This document shows, piece by piece, positions 45,909-55,020 of a stretch of DNA of 64,000 nt (position 1 is the first letter of the stretch; each line of letters starts with the position of its first letter). Position numbers and translations under genes: made by a program. Source of the DNA: Nocardioides alpinus (GTDB lineage Bacteria > Actinomycetota > Actinomycetes > Propionibacteriales > Nocardioidaceae); contig NZ_FOKC01000004.1 in assembly GCF_900112035.1 (NCBI RefSeq), forward strand, positions 248,001 to 312,000. Direction: 5' to 3'. The notes under the pieces are model-generated. The model had not been told where the DNA came from. It was given only the letters and a program-made list of their open reading frames with translations, and ran no database searches.

Positions 45909-47152
45909 CCACGACCCCTCACCCGGCCGCCCCGACCTGGGTGCCCGGCGCCGCCGGCTCCGGCTTCGACGTCGACCACCTTCCCTTCGGTGTCTTCGCC
46001 CGCTCCGGCGAGCACCCGCGCGTCGCCGTGCGCATCGGCGACCAGGTGCTCGACCTGAGCATCGTGGCCGCCGCCGACATGGTCGACACGCACGCCCTCT
46101 TCGACCAGCCCACGCTCAACCCGTTCATGGCCGCCGGACCGACGGTGTGGGCCTCCACCCGCGCCTGGATCACCGGCCTGCTCACCGACCGGACCGAGCG
46201 CGACCTGGTGGAGCCGGCGTTGTCCCACGTCGACTCGGTGCGGATGCTGATGCCGTTCACGGTCGGCGACTACGTCGACTTCTACGCCTCCGAGCACCAC
46301 GCCTCCAACGTCGGTCGGATGTTCCGCCCCGACTCCGAGCCGCTGCTGCCCAACTGGAAGAACCTCCCCGTCGGCTACCACGGCCGGTCGGGCACCGTCG
46401 TCGTCTCCGGGACCGACGTCGTACGGCCGTGCGGCCAGCGGGTTTCGACAGGCTCGACCGACGCCGCGGCACCTCGCCCGACCTACGGCCCGTCGGCCCG
46501 CCTCGACATCGAGGCCGAGCTCGGCTTCGTCGTGGGCGTGCCGTCGGCCATGGGCGAGCGTGTGTCCACGGCCGACTTCGCGCGGCACACCTTCGGCGTG
46601 GTGGGCCTCAACGACTGGTCGGCGCGCGACATCCAGGCCTGGGAGTACGTCCCCCTCGGCCCGTTCCTCGGCAAGTCCTTCGCCACCTCGATCAGCGCGT
46701 GGGTCACGCCGCTGGCCGCGCTCGACGCCGCGTGGACCGACCTGCCGGGCCAGGACGACCCGGAAGTGCTCGACTACCTGCGCGTCGACGGCCCGGCGGG
46801 CCTCGACATCGACGTCGAGGTGGTGCTCGAGGGCGAGGTGATCGCGCGACCGCCCTACCGCACCATGTACTGGTCCCCGGCCCAGATGCTGGCCCACACC
46901 ACCGTCAACGGCGCGAGCGTCCGCACCGGCGACCTGTGGGGCTCCGGCACCGTCTCCGGGCCCGACCACGACCAGCGCGGCTCGCTGCTCGAGCTGAGCT
47001 GGGGTGGCAAGGAGCCGTTCACCCTCGCCGGGCGCGAGCGGACCTTCCTCGAGGACGGCGACGAGGTGACGCTGCGTTACTCCGCGCCGGGTGCCGGCGG
47101 CGGCCGGATCACCCTCGGCGAGGTCACCGGTCGGATCCTGCCGGCCCGCTGA
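45905..47152 (+). CDS. fahA: Fumarylacetoacetase
   Basis: Final enzyme of tyrosine catabolism, 415 residues, cleaving fumarylacetoacetate to fumarate and acetoacetate. It has FAH motifs DYVDFYASEHHASNVGRMFR near residue 118, YHGRSGTVVVSGT near 158 and FGVVGLNDWSARDIQ near 228. It starts in an ATGA overlap with the preceding gene. A copy of a dispersed repeat core is embedded in frame at 46441-46459, in a variable loop. Confidence 0.94.
   Translation: MTTTPHPAAPTWVPGAAGSGFDVDHLPFGVFARSGEHPRVAVRIGDQVLDLSIVAAADMVDTHALFDQPTLNPFMAAGPTVWASTRAWITGLLTDRTERDLVEPALSHVDSVRMLMPFTVGDYVDFYASEHHASNVGRMFRPDSEPLLPNWKNLPVGYHGRSGTVVVSGTDVVRPCGQRVSTGSTDAAAPRPTYGPSARLDIEAELGFVVGVPSAMGERVSTADFARHTFGVVGLNDWSARDIQAWEYVPLGPFLGKSFATSISAWVTPLAALDAAWTDLPGQDDPEVLDYLRVDGPAGLDIDVEVVLEGEVIARPPYRTMYWSPAQMLAHTTVNGASVRTGDLWGSGTVSGPDHDQRGSLLELSWGGKEPFTLAGRERTFLEDGDEVTLRYSAPGAGGGRITLGEVTGRILPAR
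46441..46459 (+). repeat. Dispersed-repeat core embedded in fahA
   Basis: GGTTTCGACAGGCTCGACC resembles the 'GGTTTCGACA(A/G)GCTCAACC' repeats common in Nocardioides-like genomes (from memory). Here it is translated in frame as RVSTGST between RPCGQ and the PTYGP block of fumarylacetoacetase. Confidence 0.4.
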
Positions 47153-47203
47153 CGGCAACGCCGCGCTCGCCGTCCGTTCACCTGGCTGCGCGAGCCTGCG
47201 CGC

Positions 47204-48385
47204 ATGCGCATCGCCCAGCTGGCCAACTTCGTCGGACCCGCCTCGGGCGGGATGCGTACGGCCCTCCGGGCCCTGGGCGAGGGCTACGTCGGCGCCGGCT
47301 GCCGGCGGCTGCTCGTCGTGCCCGGACCGGAGGACGCGAGGACCTCGACACCGCTGGGTGACGTCGTGCAGCTGCGTGCCCCCCGGGTCGGCGGCGGCTA
47401 CCGGCTCATCGTCGAGCCGTGGCGGGTGACCGAGGTGCTCGAGCAGTGGCGGCCGACGTCGATCGAGCTCAGCGACAAGCTGACCCTGCTCCCGGTCGCC
47501 CGGTGGGCGCGCCGCAACGGCGTCGGCTCGGTCCTCCTCTCCCACGAGCGGCTCGACGACATGCTCGCCCTCCGCACCGGCCTGGACGCCACGTCCAAGG
47601 TCTCCGTCGGCCTGCTCAACCGGCTGCTGGTGCGCAGCGTCGACACCGTCGTGGTGACCTCGTCCTACGCGCAGGGCGAGTTCGCCGAGGTGGCCGCCGC
47701 GGCGGGCTGCCCCGTCGTACGCGTGCCCCTCGGGGTCGACCTCGCGACCTTCCGCCCGCACCACCGCGGGCCCGTCGAGGTGCTCCGGCTCGTCCACGCC
47801 GGCCGATTGTCCCGCGAGAAGAGCCCTCACCTCGCGGTGGCGACGGCCGTCGAGCTGCACCGTCGCGGCATCCCGCTCCGGCTGGACGTCTACGGCGTCG
47901 GCCCGCACCGCGACGAGCTCGTGGAGATCGCCGCCGACGCGCCGGTCCGGTTCCGTGGGTACGTCGACTCCCCCGCGCGCCTCAGTCGCGCGCTCGCACT
48001 CGCCGACGTGGCCCTCAGCGTGTGCCCGGGCGAGACCTTCGGCCTCGCCGTGCTGGAGGCGCTGGCGTCGGGGACGCCGGTCGTGACCGCGGACCGGGGC
48101 GGGGCGCGGGAGCTGGTGGACGAGACCTCGGGCGCCTGGGCGAACCCCGATCCGGTCTCCCTGGCGGACGCCGTCGTCGAGCTCGCAGGACGACCGGTGC
48201 CTGCCCGTCGGGGCGGCGCTCGCGCCCGGGCCGAGCGCTACCCGTGGTCGACGACGGTCGCGTCGATGCTCGAGGTCCACTCGTCGGTGGAGATGCCGGC
48301 CAGCCGCTCGCGGGCCCGTCGGGTGATCAGCAGCAGCACGGCGACGGCGGCGACGACCAGGGACCCGATCACGATCGCCAGGTAG
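47204..48385 (+). CDS. GT4-family glycosyltransferase
   Basis: GT-B fold glycosyltransferase of 393 residues, PimB/MgtA-like. It shows LVHAGRLSREKSPHLAVA near residue 196 and the donor-site segment PGETFGLAVLEALASGTPVV near 276. The acceptor is unknown; mannosylation of lipids or glycans is plausible given the mannosyltransferase next door. The last 50 residues (MPASRSRARRVISSSTATA...) run 148 bp into the converging gene and look like antisense read-through; the original end is probably near 48250-48290. Confidence 0.88.
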   Translation: MRIAQLANFVGPASGGMRTALRALGEGYVGAGCRRLLVVPGPEDARTSTPLGDVVQLRAPRVGGGYRLIVEPWRVTEVLEQWRPTSIELSDKLTLLPVARWARRNGVGSVLLSHERLDDMLALRTGLDATSKVSVGLLNRLLVRSVDTVVVTSSYAQGEFAEVAAAAGCPVVRVPLGVDLATFRPHHRGPVEVLRLVHAGRLSREKSPHLAVATAVELHRRGIPLRLDVYGVGPHRDELVEIAADAPVRFRGYVDSPARLSRALALADVALSVCPGETFGLAVLEALASGTPVVTADRGGARELVDETSGAWANPDPVSLADAVVELAGRPVPARRGGARARAERYPWSTTVASMLEVHSSVEMPASRSRARRVISSSTATAATTRDPITIAR

Positions 48386-49731
48386 GCGCCGTGCAGCGAC
48401 GAGTCCATCGGCGCGACCAGTCCGCCCACCAGCGACACCGCGACGACGGCTCCCGACGCGCCGCGCCCGAGCCGCTGCACCGCGACGAACGGAACCACCC
48501 ACAGGAAGTACCAGAGGTGGACCACCGGGCTGAGCGCGACGGCCGCGGCCATCACCAGCGCCAGCCCCCGCACCGCCTGTCCGGGATCGGCGGTCGGCAG
48601 CCGGAGCAGGATCCAGCCGGAGGCGGCGACGATGCCGACCTGCGCCACGAGCCGGACCAGGTCGAGGAACGTCCCGTCCGGGGTGCCGAGCCCGACGAGC
48701 TGCGCGACGAGGTCGAGCCACCCTCCGAGCAGCGTCGGCAGTGACAGGGGTGTGTTGACCGTGCCCGGCACCGCCAGGGCACCGAGCCACCCGATGCCGA
48801 GCCCCCACACCAGGCCCGGCAGCACGAGCGCCGCGACCGCCACGGCCGCCACCCGGGCGGCGTGACGCACCCGTACGGCAGCGCCGGCCGCGGCGGGCGC
48901 GGTAACGAGCACGATCGCGACGCAGACGAGGCCACCGGGAAGCTTCACACCGGCAGCCAGGCCGCCGAGGACGGCGCCGGCGACCCAGCCGTGCTCGCGC
49001 GCCACGACGAGGGCGGCCGCCATCAGTCCCGCCATCAGGAGGTCGTTGTGGAGACCGGCGACGCCGTTGGCGACCATCAGCGGTGAGGCCAGCACCAGGC
49101 AGGAGGCGAGCGCGGGGTTCGCGCCGCACCACCGGGCCAGCCGCGGCACCGCCCACGCCAGCAGGAGCAGGCCGACCAGGGCCATCACCCGGTGGGCGAC
49201 CACCAGCAGCCAGGGGTCCGCGGTGAGGCCGGCGGCGAGGTCGCCGCCGATGAGCGGGACGGGCCCGTACGGCGCGGGCGTGGCCATCCAGCGCGGGTCG
49301 ACGCCCTCGACGATCGGACCGGGGATCGAGCGAGGGCCGACCAGGCTCCACGGGCCGTAGTCGTAGGGCGAGATGCCCCGGTGCGCCAGCGTCCCCTGGG
49401 CGGCGTACGACCAGCCGTCACGGGAGAAGAGCGGCGGGGCCACCAGCAGGGGCAACGCCCAGGCGACGGTCGCGAGACGGACCCGCGCGAGCACCGCTGC
49501 CTGCTCGCGGGCGTCGGCGCGGGCGGCCGTCCGGCACAGGTGGAGCCAGGCCGAGGCCAGCATGCCCAGCCCGACGAGGACGACGACCAGGCCGAGCATC
49601 CGCCCCACCGGTGCGCCACGGAGGACCTGGAGCAGGTCGGACTCGGCGACGACCGCACTGGGCGGGATGGTCGCCACGACGAGACCGCCGAGCAGCACGA
49701 GCACACTGCCCGCCAGCCCCTTGGTCACCAC
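48238..49731 (-). CDS. Polyprenol-phosphate-mannose-dependent mannosyltransferase, MptB-like (GT-C)
   Basis: Multi-pass membrane GT-C enzyme of 497 residues with 12-13 predicted helices. FSRDGWSYAAQGTLAHRG near residue 103, with its Asp after the first long loop, is the MptA/MptB hallmark. It probably adds alpha-1,6-mannose to lipomannan-type glycans. It starts GTG at 49731, with TAACGT seven bases upstream (leaderless). The last membrane helix (VVAAVAVLLLITRR) lies in the part that overlaps the GT4 gene, so this strand is the real code there. Confidence 0.85.
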   Translation of the reverse strand: MVTKGLAGSVLVLLGGLVVATIPPSAVVAESDLLQVLRGAPVGRMLGLVVVLVGLGMLASAWLHLCRTAARADAREQAAVLARVRLATVAWALPLLVAPPLFSRDGWSYAAQGTLAHRGISPYDYGPWSLVGPRSIPGPIVEGVDPRWMATPAPYGPVPLIGGDLAAGLTADPWLLVVAHRVMALVGLLLLAWAVPRLARWCGANPALASCLVLASPLMVANGVAGLHNDLLMAGLMAAALVVAREHGWVAGAVLGGLAAGVKLPGGLVCVAIVLVTAPAAAGAAVRVRHAARVAAVAVAALVLPGLVWGLGIGWLGALAVPGTVNTPLSLPTLLGGWLDLVAQLVGLGTPDGTFLDLVRLVAQVGIVAASGWILLRLPTADPGQAVRGLALVMAAAVALSPVVHLWYFLWVVPFVAVQRLGRGASGAVVAVSLVGGLVAPMDSSLHGAYLAIVIGSLVVAAVAVLLLITRRARERLAGISTDEWTSSIDATVVDHG

Positions 49732-49831
49732 GGAGCGGACGTTAGGTGGCCTTCCCGACCGCCGTCCGACCTGCCGGTGAACGCGAGGCCAACCCCTCCG
49801 TCCCCTCCCGCGAGGGTCCTAGGCTGTGGCC

Positions 49832-50740
49832 GTGAAGCAGCTCGGTCAGTACGCCGCCGCGCGGCACGCCGTCGCGCACCTGTCCGACCCGCACCTGATC
49901 GGTGGCGGCGGACTGCACTACGGCGTCATCGACAACGTCGCCCACCTCCGTCGGGCGATGGACCGGCTGGCCGCCGTACGTCCCGCTCCGCAGGCGCTGG
50001 TCTTCACCGGCGACCTCGCCGACCGGGCCGAGCCGGACGCCTACGCCGTGCTGCGCTCGATCGTCGAGCCGGCCGCCGCAGAGATGGGCGCGATCGTGGT
50101 CTGGACGATGGGCAACCACGACGAGCGTGGACCGTTCGCGAGAGGCCTCTTCGACTCCGACGACGACGGCTTCCAGGACCGGGTGCACCACATCGACGGG
50201 CTGCGGATCGTCGCGCTCGACACGAGCGTGCCCGGCTACCACCACGGCGACCTCCGTCCCGAGCAGCTGGCCTGGCTCGCCGAGGTGCTCAGCACTCCTG
50301 CGGAGCACGGCACCCTCCTGGCGATGCACCACCCGCCGCTCCCGCTGCCGATGATCCGGGCGGCCGAGCTCATCGAGCTGCACGACCAGCAGGCCCTCGC
50401 CGACGTCATCGCCGGCACGGACGTGCGCGGCATCCTGGCCGGTCACCTGCACCTCACGACCTGGTCGACCTTCGCCGGCGTGCCGGTGTCCGTGGCGTCC
50501 GCCAGCTGCTACACCACCGACCCGGCTCCCGTCGACCGGTTCGTCTCCGGAGTCGACGCCGGCCAGGCGTTCACCATGGTCCACGCCTACGACGACCGGC
50601 TGGTGCACACCCTCGTCCCGCTCGAGCGGGGCGTCGAGGTGAGCCACGTCGGCTCCGACATCGCCGAGGCCGTCGAGGCCGTGCCGATCGACCAGGCACG
50701 CGAGCTGGCCTCCTCCAAGACCTCCCAGTTCAACAACTGA
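49832..50740 (+). CDS. Metallophosphoesterase, CpdA-like (class III cyclic nucleotide phosphodiesterase)
   Basis: Calcineurin-like phosphoesterase of 302 residues with the full metal set: DPHL near residue 20, GDLAD near 60, GNHDE near 94, HHPPLP near 167 and GHLHL near 204. Relatives hydrolyse cAMP or cGMP; the substrate is not settled from sequence. GTG 49832 lies six bases after TAGGCT (49820-49825), a leaderless layout; an in-frame GTG at 49826 is the alternative. Confidence 0.88.
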   Translation: MKQLGQYAAARHAVAHLSDPHLIGGGGLHYGVIDNVAHLRRAMDRLAAVRPAPQALVFTGDLADRAEPDAYAVLRSIVEPAAAEMGAIVVWTMGNHDERGPFARGLFDSDDDGFQDRVHHIDGLRIVALDTSVPGYHHGDLRPEQLAWLAEVLSTPAEHGTLLAMHHPPLPLPMIRAAELIELHDQQALADVIAGTDVRGILAGHLHLTTWSTFAGVPVSVASASCYTTDPAPVDRFVSGVDAGQAFTMVHAYDDRLVHTLVPLERGVEVSHVGSDIAEAVEAVPIDQARELASSKTSQFNN

Positions 50741-50762
50741 CCCCACCTCCAAGGACTCCTTC

Positions 50763-51443
50763 GTGCGACTGCTGCTGATGCGCCACGGCCAGACCCATGC
50801 CAACGTCTCGGGCGAGCTCGACACCGCCCACCCCGGTGTCGACCTGACCGACCTCGGGCGCGCCCAGGCCCTCGCAGCCAGCAAGGTGCTGGCCGACGAG
50901 CACCTCGACGCGATCTACGTCTCCAGCCGCGTGCGTACGCACCAGACGGCGGCGCCGACCGCTGAGCACCGGGGCCTCGAGCTGACCCACCTCGACGGGC
51001 TCGAGGAGATCTCGGCGGGCGACTTCGAGATGCGCAGCGACCACGACGCCGTCGCCGGCTACGTCGGCTCGGTGGCCACGTGGCTGGAGGGCGACCTGGC
51101 CCACCGCATGCCCGGCGCCGAGACCGGCGAGGAGTTCCTGGCCCGCTTCGACGCAGCGGTCCGAGCGATCGTCGACGCGGGCCACGACGCGGCCCTCGTG
51201 GTGAGCCACGGGGCCGCCTTGCGCACCTGGGTCTCGACGCGGATGGAGGCGCACCCGGACGCGCCACCCGCGACCCAGCCGCTGCACAACACCGCACTGA
51301 TCGTGCTCGAGGGGGACTTCGAGGCCGGCTGGCGGATGGTGTCGTGGCAGGAGCACCCGGTCGGCGGGGAGCTCCTGGAGGACCCGAGCGCGGAGGACCC
51401 GACCGGCGACCTCGACCCGGACGGCGACGGCGAGATCGGTTAG
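50763..51443 (+). CDS. Histidine phosphatase (phosphoglycerate mutase-like)
   Basis: Histidine phosphatase of 226 residues with the catalytic LLMRHGQTHAN at residues 4-14 and second His in VVSHGAALRTW near residue 143. The C-terminus is acidic low-complexity (EDPTGDLDPDGDGEIG). The GTG at 50763 has AAGGA upstream. It lies 22 bp after the phosphodiesterase gene, probably co-transcribed. The substrate is unknown. Confidence 0.9.
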   Translation: MRLLLMRHGQTHANVSGELDTAHPGVDLTDLGRAQALAASKVLADEHLDAIYVSSRVRTHQTAAPTAEHRGLELTHLDGLEEISAGDFEMRSDHDAVAGYVGSVATWLEGDLAHRMPGAETGEEFLARFDAAVRAIVDAGHDAALVVSHGAALRTWVSTRMEAHPDAPPATQPLHNTALIVLEGDFEAGWRMVSWQEHPVGGELLEDPSAEDPTGDLDPDGDGEIG

Positions 51444-52693
51444 ACGGGACCCAGCCAGACCAGGGCTGCCGACACGAGTGCGCTGACACCGATGCCGAGA
51501 GTGGGCTGGATGACCGGTGCGTAGGCCGGCGAGTGGTTGGACGGCAGGGACGCCATCACGCGCTGCATCGCCGGCACGTCCGCGGCGCCGTCGAACGCGG
51601 CCGGATCGGCCCCGCCCAGCAGCCAGAAGACGCAGGGCGCGCCCGCGGCAGCGGCCAGCACACCGACGTCCTCGCTCCCGGTCACCGGCCCGGGATCGAC
51701 CACGGCGGTCACCCCGACGGTTCCGGTCAGGGCTGCCCGCGTCCGTTCGACGGCGTCGGCGTCGTTGACGACCGCCGGCGCCGACTCGTAGGCCACGATC
51801 TCCGGTCCCACCGGTGCTCCGGCGGCCGCGGCCTCCGCCTCCACGATGCGTGTGATCGCGGCCAGCACCACGCCGCGGACGTGGGGGTCGTAGGTGCGCA
51901 CGTTGACCAGCAGCTCGGCCTGCTCCGGGATGATGTTGGCCTTCGTGCCGGCTCGCGAGGCACCCACCGTGACGACCGCGGTGTCGGTGGCGGCGACCTC
52001 GCGCGAGACGATCGTCTGGAGTCGCATCACCGTGGACGCGGCCATGACGACGGGGTCGACGGTGGCCTCCGGACGAGAGCCGTGCCCTCCCGCCCCGGTC
52101 AGCGTCACCCGCAGGCTGTCCGTCGCCGCGAAGGCCGGTCCCGACGTCAGACCGAGCGCGCCGGCGGGGAGCGGCGCGACGTGCTGGCCCAGCACCACGT
52201 CGGGCCGCGGGACGAGGTCGTACAGCCGGTCGTCCACCATCGCCGCTGCTCCCCTCGCCACCTCCTCCGCGGGCTGGAACAGCACCACAAGCGTTCCCGT
52301 CCAGCCTGCGTCCGCGGCCAGGGTGGCGGCCGCACCCAGCAGGCAGGTGACGTGCACGTCGTGCCCGCACGCGTGCATGACCGCGACGTCGACGCCGTCG
52401 GGGTCGAGCGCCCGGGCCGTGCTGGCGTAGGGCAGGCCCGTCGCCTCCTCCACGGGCAGTCCGTCCATGTCCGCCCTCAGCAGGGCGACCGGTCCCTCGC
52501 CGCGCGCCAGGACGCCGACGACACCTGTGATGCCAATGCCTTCGTGGACCTCGAAGCCGCACTCACGCAGCCACGCGGCTGCGAGCCCGGCCGTCCGGCG
52601 CTCGGAGAACGACAGCTCCGGATGGGCGTGCAGGTCGCGGTAGACGTCCTCGAGACGGCTCATCAGGTCCGGATCCGCAGGCGGTGTCGTCAT
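51440..52693 (-). CDS. M20-family amidohydrolase (hippurate hydrolase-like)
   Basis: Zn-dependent N-acyl-amino-acid amidohydrolase of 417 residues. It shows HAHPELSFSERRTA near residue 23, LLRADMDGLPVEE near 70, the metal motif HACGHDVHVTCLLGAA near 106 and QPAEEVARGAAAM near 141. The ATG at 52693 has TACTGT five bases upstream and is 16 bp from the MFS gene stop. It overlaps the converging histidine phosphatase gene by 4 bp. Confidence 0.9.
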   Translation of the reverse strand: MTTPPADPDLMSRLEDVYRDLHAHPELSFSERRTAGLAAAWLRECGFEVHEGIGITGVVGVLARGEGPVALLRADMDGLPVEEATGLPYASTARALDPDGVDVAVMHACGHDVHVTCLLGAAATLAADAGWTGTLVVLFQPAEEVARGAAAMVDDRLYDLVPRPDVVLGQHVAPLPAGALGLTSGPAFAATDSLRVTLTGAGGHGSRPEATVDPVVMAASTVMRLQTIVSREVAATDTAVVTVGASRAGTKANIIPEQAELLVNVRTYDPHVRGVVLAAITRIVEAEAAAAGAPVGPEIVAYESAPAVVNDADAVERTRAALTGTVGVTAVVDPGPVTGSEDVGVLAAAAGAPCVFWLLGGADPAAFDGAADVPAMQRVMASLPSNHSPAYAPVIQPTLGIGVSALVSAALVWLGPV

Positions 52694-52709
52694 GGCTCAC
52701 AGTAGGCCG

Positions 52710-54050
52710 TCAGACGCCCTCCGTGCCGATACCCGGATGGACGAAGGGATGGCCGGCCTTCATCTGCTCGACCGAACCCGGGTGGACGCGGGCGAGGTGG
52801 GCCAGCCCGCGACGGCGGTAGCGCAGGGTCTGGACGATGCCGAGGGCCCAGAAGACGTACTGCACCGCGAGCGCGAGCTTGAAGTCGTCCAACGTGTAGG
52901 CATCCATGCCGCCGGGGTTCGAGAGGTCGAGCACGATCCCGATCAACGCCATGGTGAGCAGCGAGGCGGTGAAGCCGCCGACGTTGATCAGGCCGTTGGC
53001 ACGTCCGGTCTGGTGCGTCGGGGTGAAGGACCGGGCGAGGTCGAACGCGACCATCGCCGCGGGCCCGCCGCTGGCGGTGGCGAAGGCCATCACCACGACG
53101 AGCCAGTCCGGCGCGGCGCCCGGCCACAGCAGCACCGCGGTCCACGGCACCACCATCGCGATGACGACGCCGACCACGATCCACGAGCGGTAGTAGGGCA
53201 GCCGCGCCACCAGTCGGGCGAGGGCGAGCCCGCTCACCACGGCCCACGCCGTCATCGCCATCAGCAGCGTGCTCGCGCCGGTCGGGGTCCAGCCGAGCCC
53301 CTGGACCAGGAACGGATAGCCCCACAGCAGGGCGAACACCGTGGCGGAGAACTGCGACACGAAGTGGGACCACATGCCCAGCCGTGTGCCGGGGTTGCCC
53401 CAGACCGTGCGGACCGACCCCGCGAGCGCGCGGAGCTTGATCGCCACGACCTCGTCGCGGCGGTAGGGCGAGTCCTTGACGACGAGCACCACCGCGACCA
53501 GCAGGACCACCCCGAGGCTCGAGGTCAGTGCGAAGGCCTTCGTCCAGCCGAGCGTGTGCAGGAGGTAGGCCAGCGGGCCGGCCGCGGCGATCGCGCCGAG
53601 CTGGCCGGACAGGCCCGTCAGCTGGGTGACCATCGGCCCCTGCCGCACGAGGAACCACGCGGTCACGAGGCGGATCACGCTGACGAAGATCATCGCGTCG
53701 CCCGCACCCAGCACCGCGCGCGAGAGTACCGCGATGCCGAAGGAACCGGAGAAGGCGAACCCCAGCTGGCCGGCGGTCATCAGCACCAGGCCGCAGAGCA
53801 GCATCGCCCGCGAGCCGAAGCGGTCCAGCAGGACGCCGACCGGCACCTGCATGCCGGCGTACACGACGAGCTGGAGCACCGTGAACGCCGCCAGGCTGGT
53901 GGCGCTGATGTGGAAGCGGTCGGCGGCGATGATGCCCGCGACGCCGAGCGAGCTGCGGTGGAAGACAGCCAGGACGTAGACCGCGAGCGCCACCAGCCAG
54001 ATCACCCACGCACGTCGCCTGCCGATGTCGTGGATCTGCTCGGCACTCAC
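52710..54050 (-). CDS. MFS transporter, probable sugar importer of the AGE-PfkB operon
   Basis: Major-facilitator protein of 446 residues with 12 predicted helices and the loop motif GVLLDRFGSRAMLL near residue 70. The GTG at 54048-54050 overlaps the kinase stop (GTGA). It is co-transcribed with a sugar isomerase and a carbohydrate kinase, so sugar uptake is the likely role; the ligand is not readable from sequence. Confidence 0.85.
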   Translation of the reverse strand: MSAEQIHDIGRRRAWVIWLVALAVYVLAVFHRSSLGVAGIIAADRFHISATSLAAFTVLQLVVYAGMQVPVGVLLDRFGSRAMLLCGLVLMTAGQLGFAFSGSFGIAVLSRAVLGAGDAMIFVSVIRLVTAWFLVRQGPMVTQLTGLSGQLGAIAAAGPLAYLLHTLGWTKAFALTSSLGVVLLVAVVLVVKDSPYRRDEVVAIKLRALAGSVRTVWGNPGTRLGMWSHFVSQFSATVFALLWGYPFLVQGLGWTPTGASTLLMAMTAWAVVSGLALARLVARLPYYRSWIVVGVVIAMVVPWTAVLLWPGAAPDWLVVVMAFATASGGPAAMVAFDLARSFTPTHQTGRANGLINVGGFTASLLTMALIGIVLDLSNPGGMDAYTLDDFKLALAVQYVFWALGIVQTLRYRRRGLAHLARVHPGSVEQMKAGHPFVHPGIGTEGV

Positions 54051-55000
54051 TCCGCGGGCGCTCCGGGCCCGCCGAGGGCGGCAGTGAGCTCGGCGCGGTC
54101 CGGCGGGTCCGCACCGGGGCGGGAGACGGTGACTGCGGCACCGATGGCAGCCGTGGTGACGACGTCGAGCAGGTCGCGGTCGGAGAGCGCCCGGAGCGCC
54201 TCGGCGCCTGCGGCGCCGCGGACGCCGAGGGAGAGGAGCGTGTCGATCAGCACGCCGCTGAACGTGTCGCCCGCGCCCACCGTGTCGGCCACGACGACGG
54301 GCACGCCCGGCACCTCCAGGGTCGTGCCGTCGGGGCGTACGGCGATCGCGCCGGCGCCGCCGCGGGTGACCACGACGAGCCCCGGGCCCATCGACGCCCA
54401 GCGGGTGGCCGTCGCGACGGGGTGGTGGTCCGGGTGGAGCCACTCGAGGTCCTCGTCGCTGACCTTGACCACGTCGGCGAGGGCCACCAGCGCCTCGACC
54501 CGGGCGACGGGGCCGGTGCGGTCCGGGGTGATGGAGGGACGGGCGTTGGGGTCGAGCGAGACGAGGGCGCGGCCACGGCGGGACCGGACGGCGTCGAGGA
54601 CTGCGTCGGCACCCGGCTCGAGCACGGTGGCGATCGAGCCGACGTGGATCACGTCGCACTCCTCGTCCGGCACGGACGCGAGGTTCCAGTCGAGGTCGAA
54701 GACGTAGGACGCCGCCCCGGTCGCGTCCAGCGTGACCGCGGCGGTGGACGTCCGGCCGGAGGCGGTCGGCTGCGCCAGGACGGTGACGTCACTGGCCTCG
54801 AGCCAGGAGCGCACCACCGCGCCGCGCTCGTCGTCGCCCAGCAGGGTCACCAGGCGTACGTCGCGCCCGAGCCGGCCGAGCGTGATCGCGACGTTGGCGG
54901 GGCTGCCGCCGGGCAGGTCCTGGGGGTGCCCGTCCCGGTCCGGCACGACGTCGACGAGCGCCTCGCCGACGACGAGCACCTTCGGCTGTGCGTCCGTCAT
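54047..55000 (-). CDS. PfkB-family carbohydrate kinase, probable fructokinase
   Basis: Ribokinase-fold sugar kinase of 317 residues. It shows GEALVDVVPDRDG near residue 12, the PfkB signature GGSPANVAITLGRLG near 31 and the ATP/anion-hole motif DTVGAGDTFSGVLID near 240, with the catalytic Asp. With the AGE-family isomerase upstream it would phosphorylate the ketose produced. It starts at ATG 55000, 20 bp after that gene. Confidence 0.9.
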   Translation of the reverse strand: MTDAQPKVLVVGEALVDVVPDRDGHPQDLPGGSPANVAITLGRLGRDVRLVTLLGDDERGAVVRSWLEASDVTVLAQPTASGRTSTAAVTLDATGAASYVFDLDWNLASVPDEECDVIHVGSIATVLEPGADAVLDAVRSRRGRALVSLDPNARPSITPDRTGPVARVEALVALADVVKVSDEDLEWLHPDHHPVATATRWASMGPGLVVVTRGGAGAIAVRPDGTTLEVPGVPVVVADTVGAGDTFSGVLIDTLLSLGVRGAAGAEALRALSDRDLLDVVTTAAIGAAVTVSRPGADPPDRAELTAALGGPGAPAE

Positions 55001-55020
55001 GGCCCCCATCATGCCGCTGC

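Noticed and set aside
45044..49351. 1435-residue open frame on the minus strand
   Set aside because: It is antisense to the orf-fahA-GT4 genes and out of frame with the MptB-like gene; no recognisable domain.
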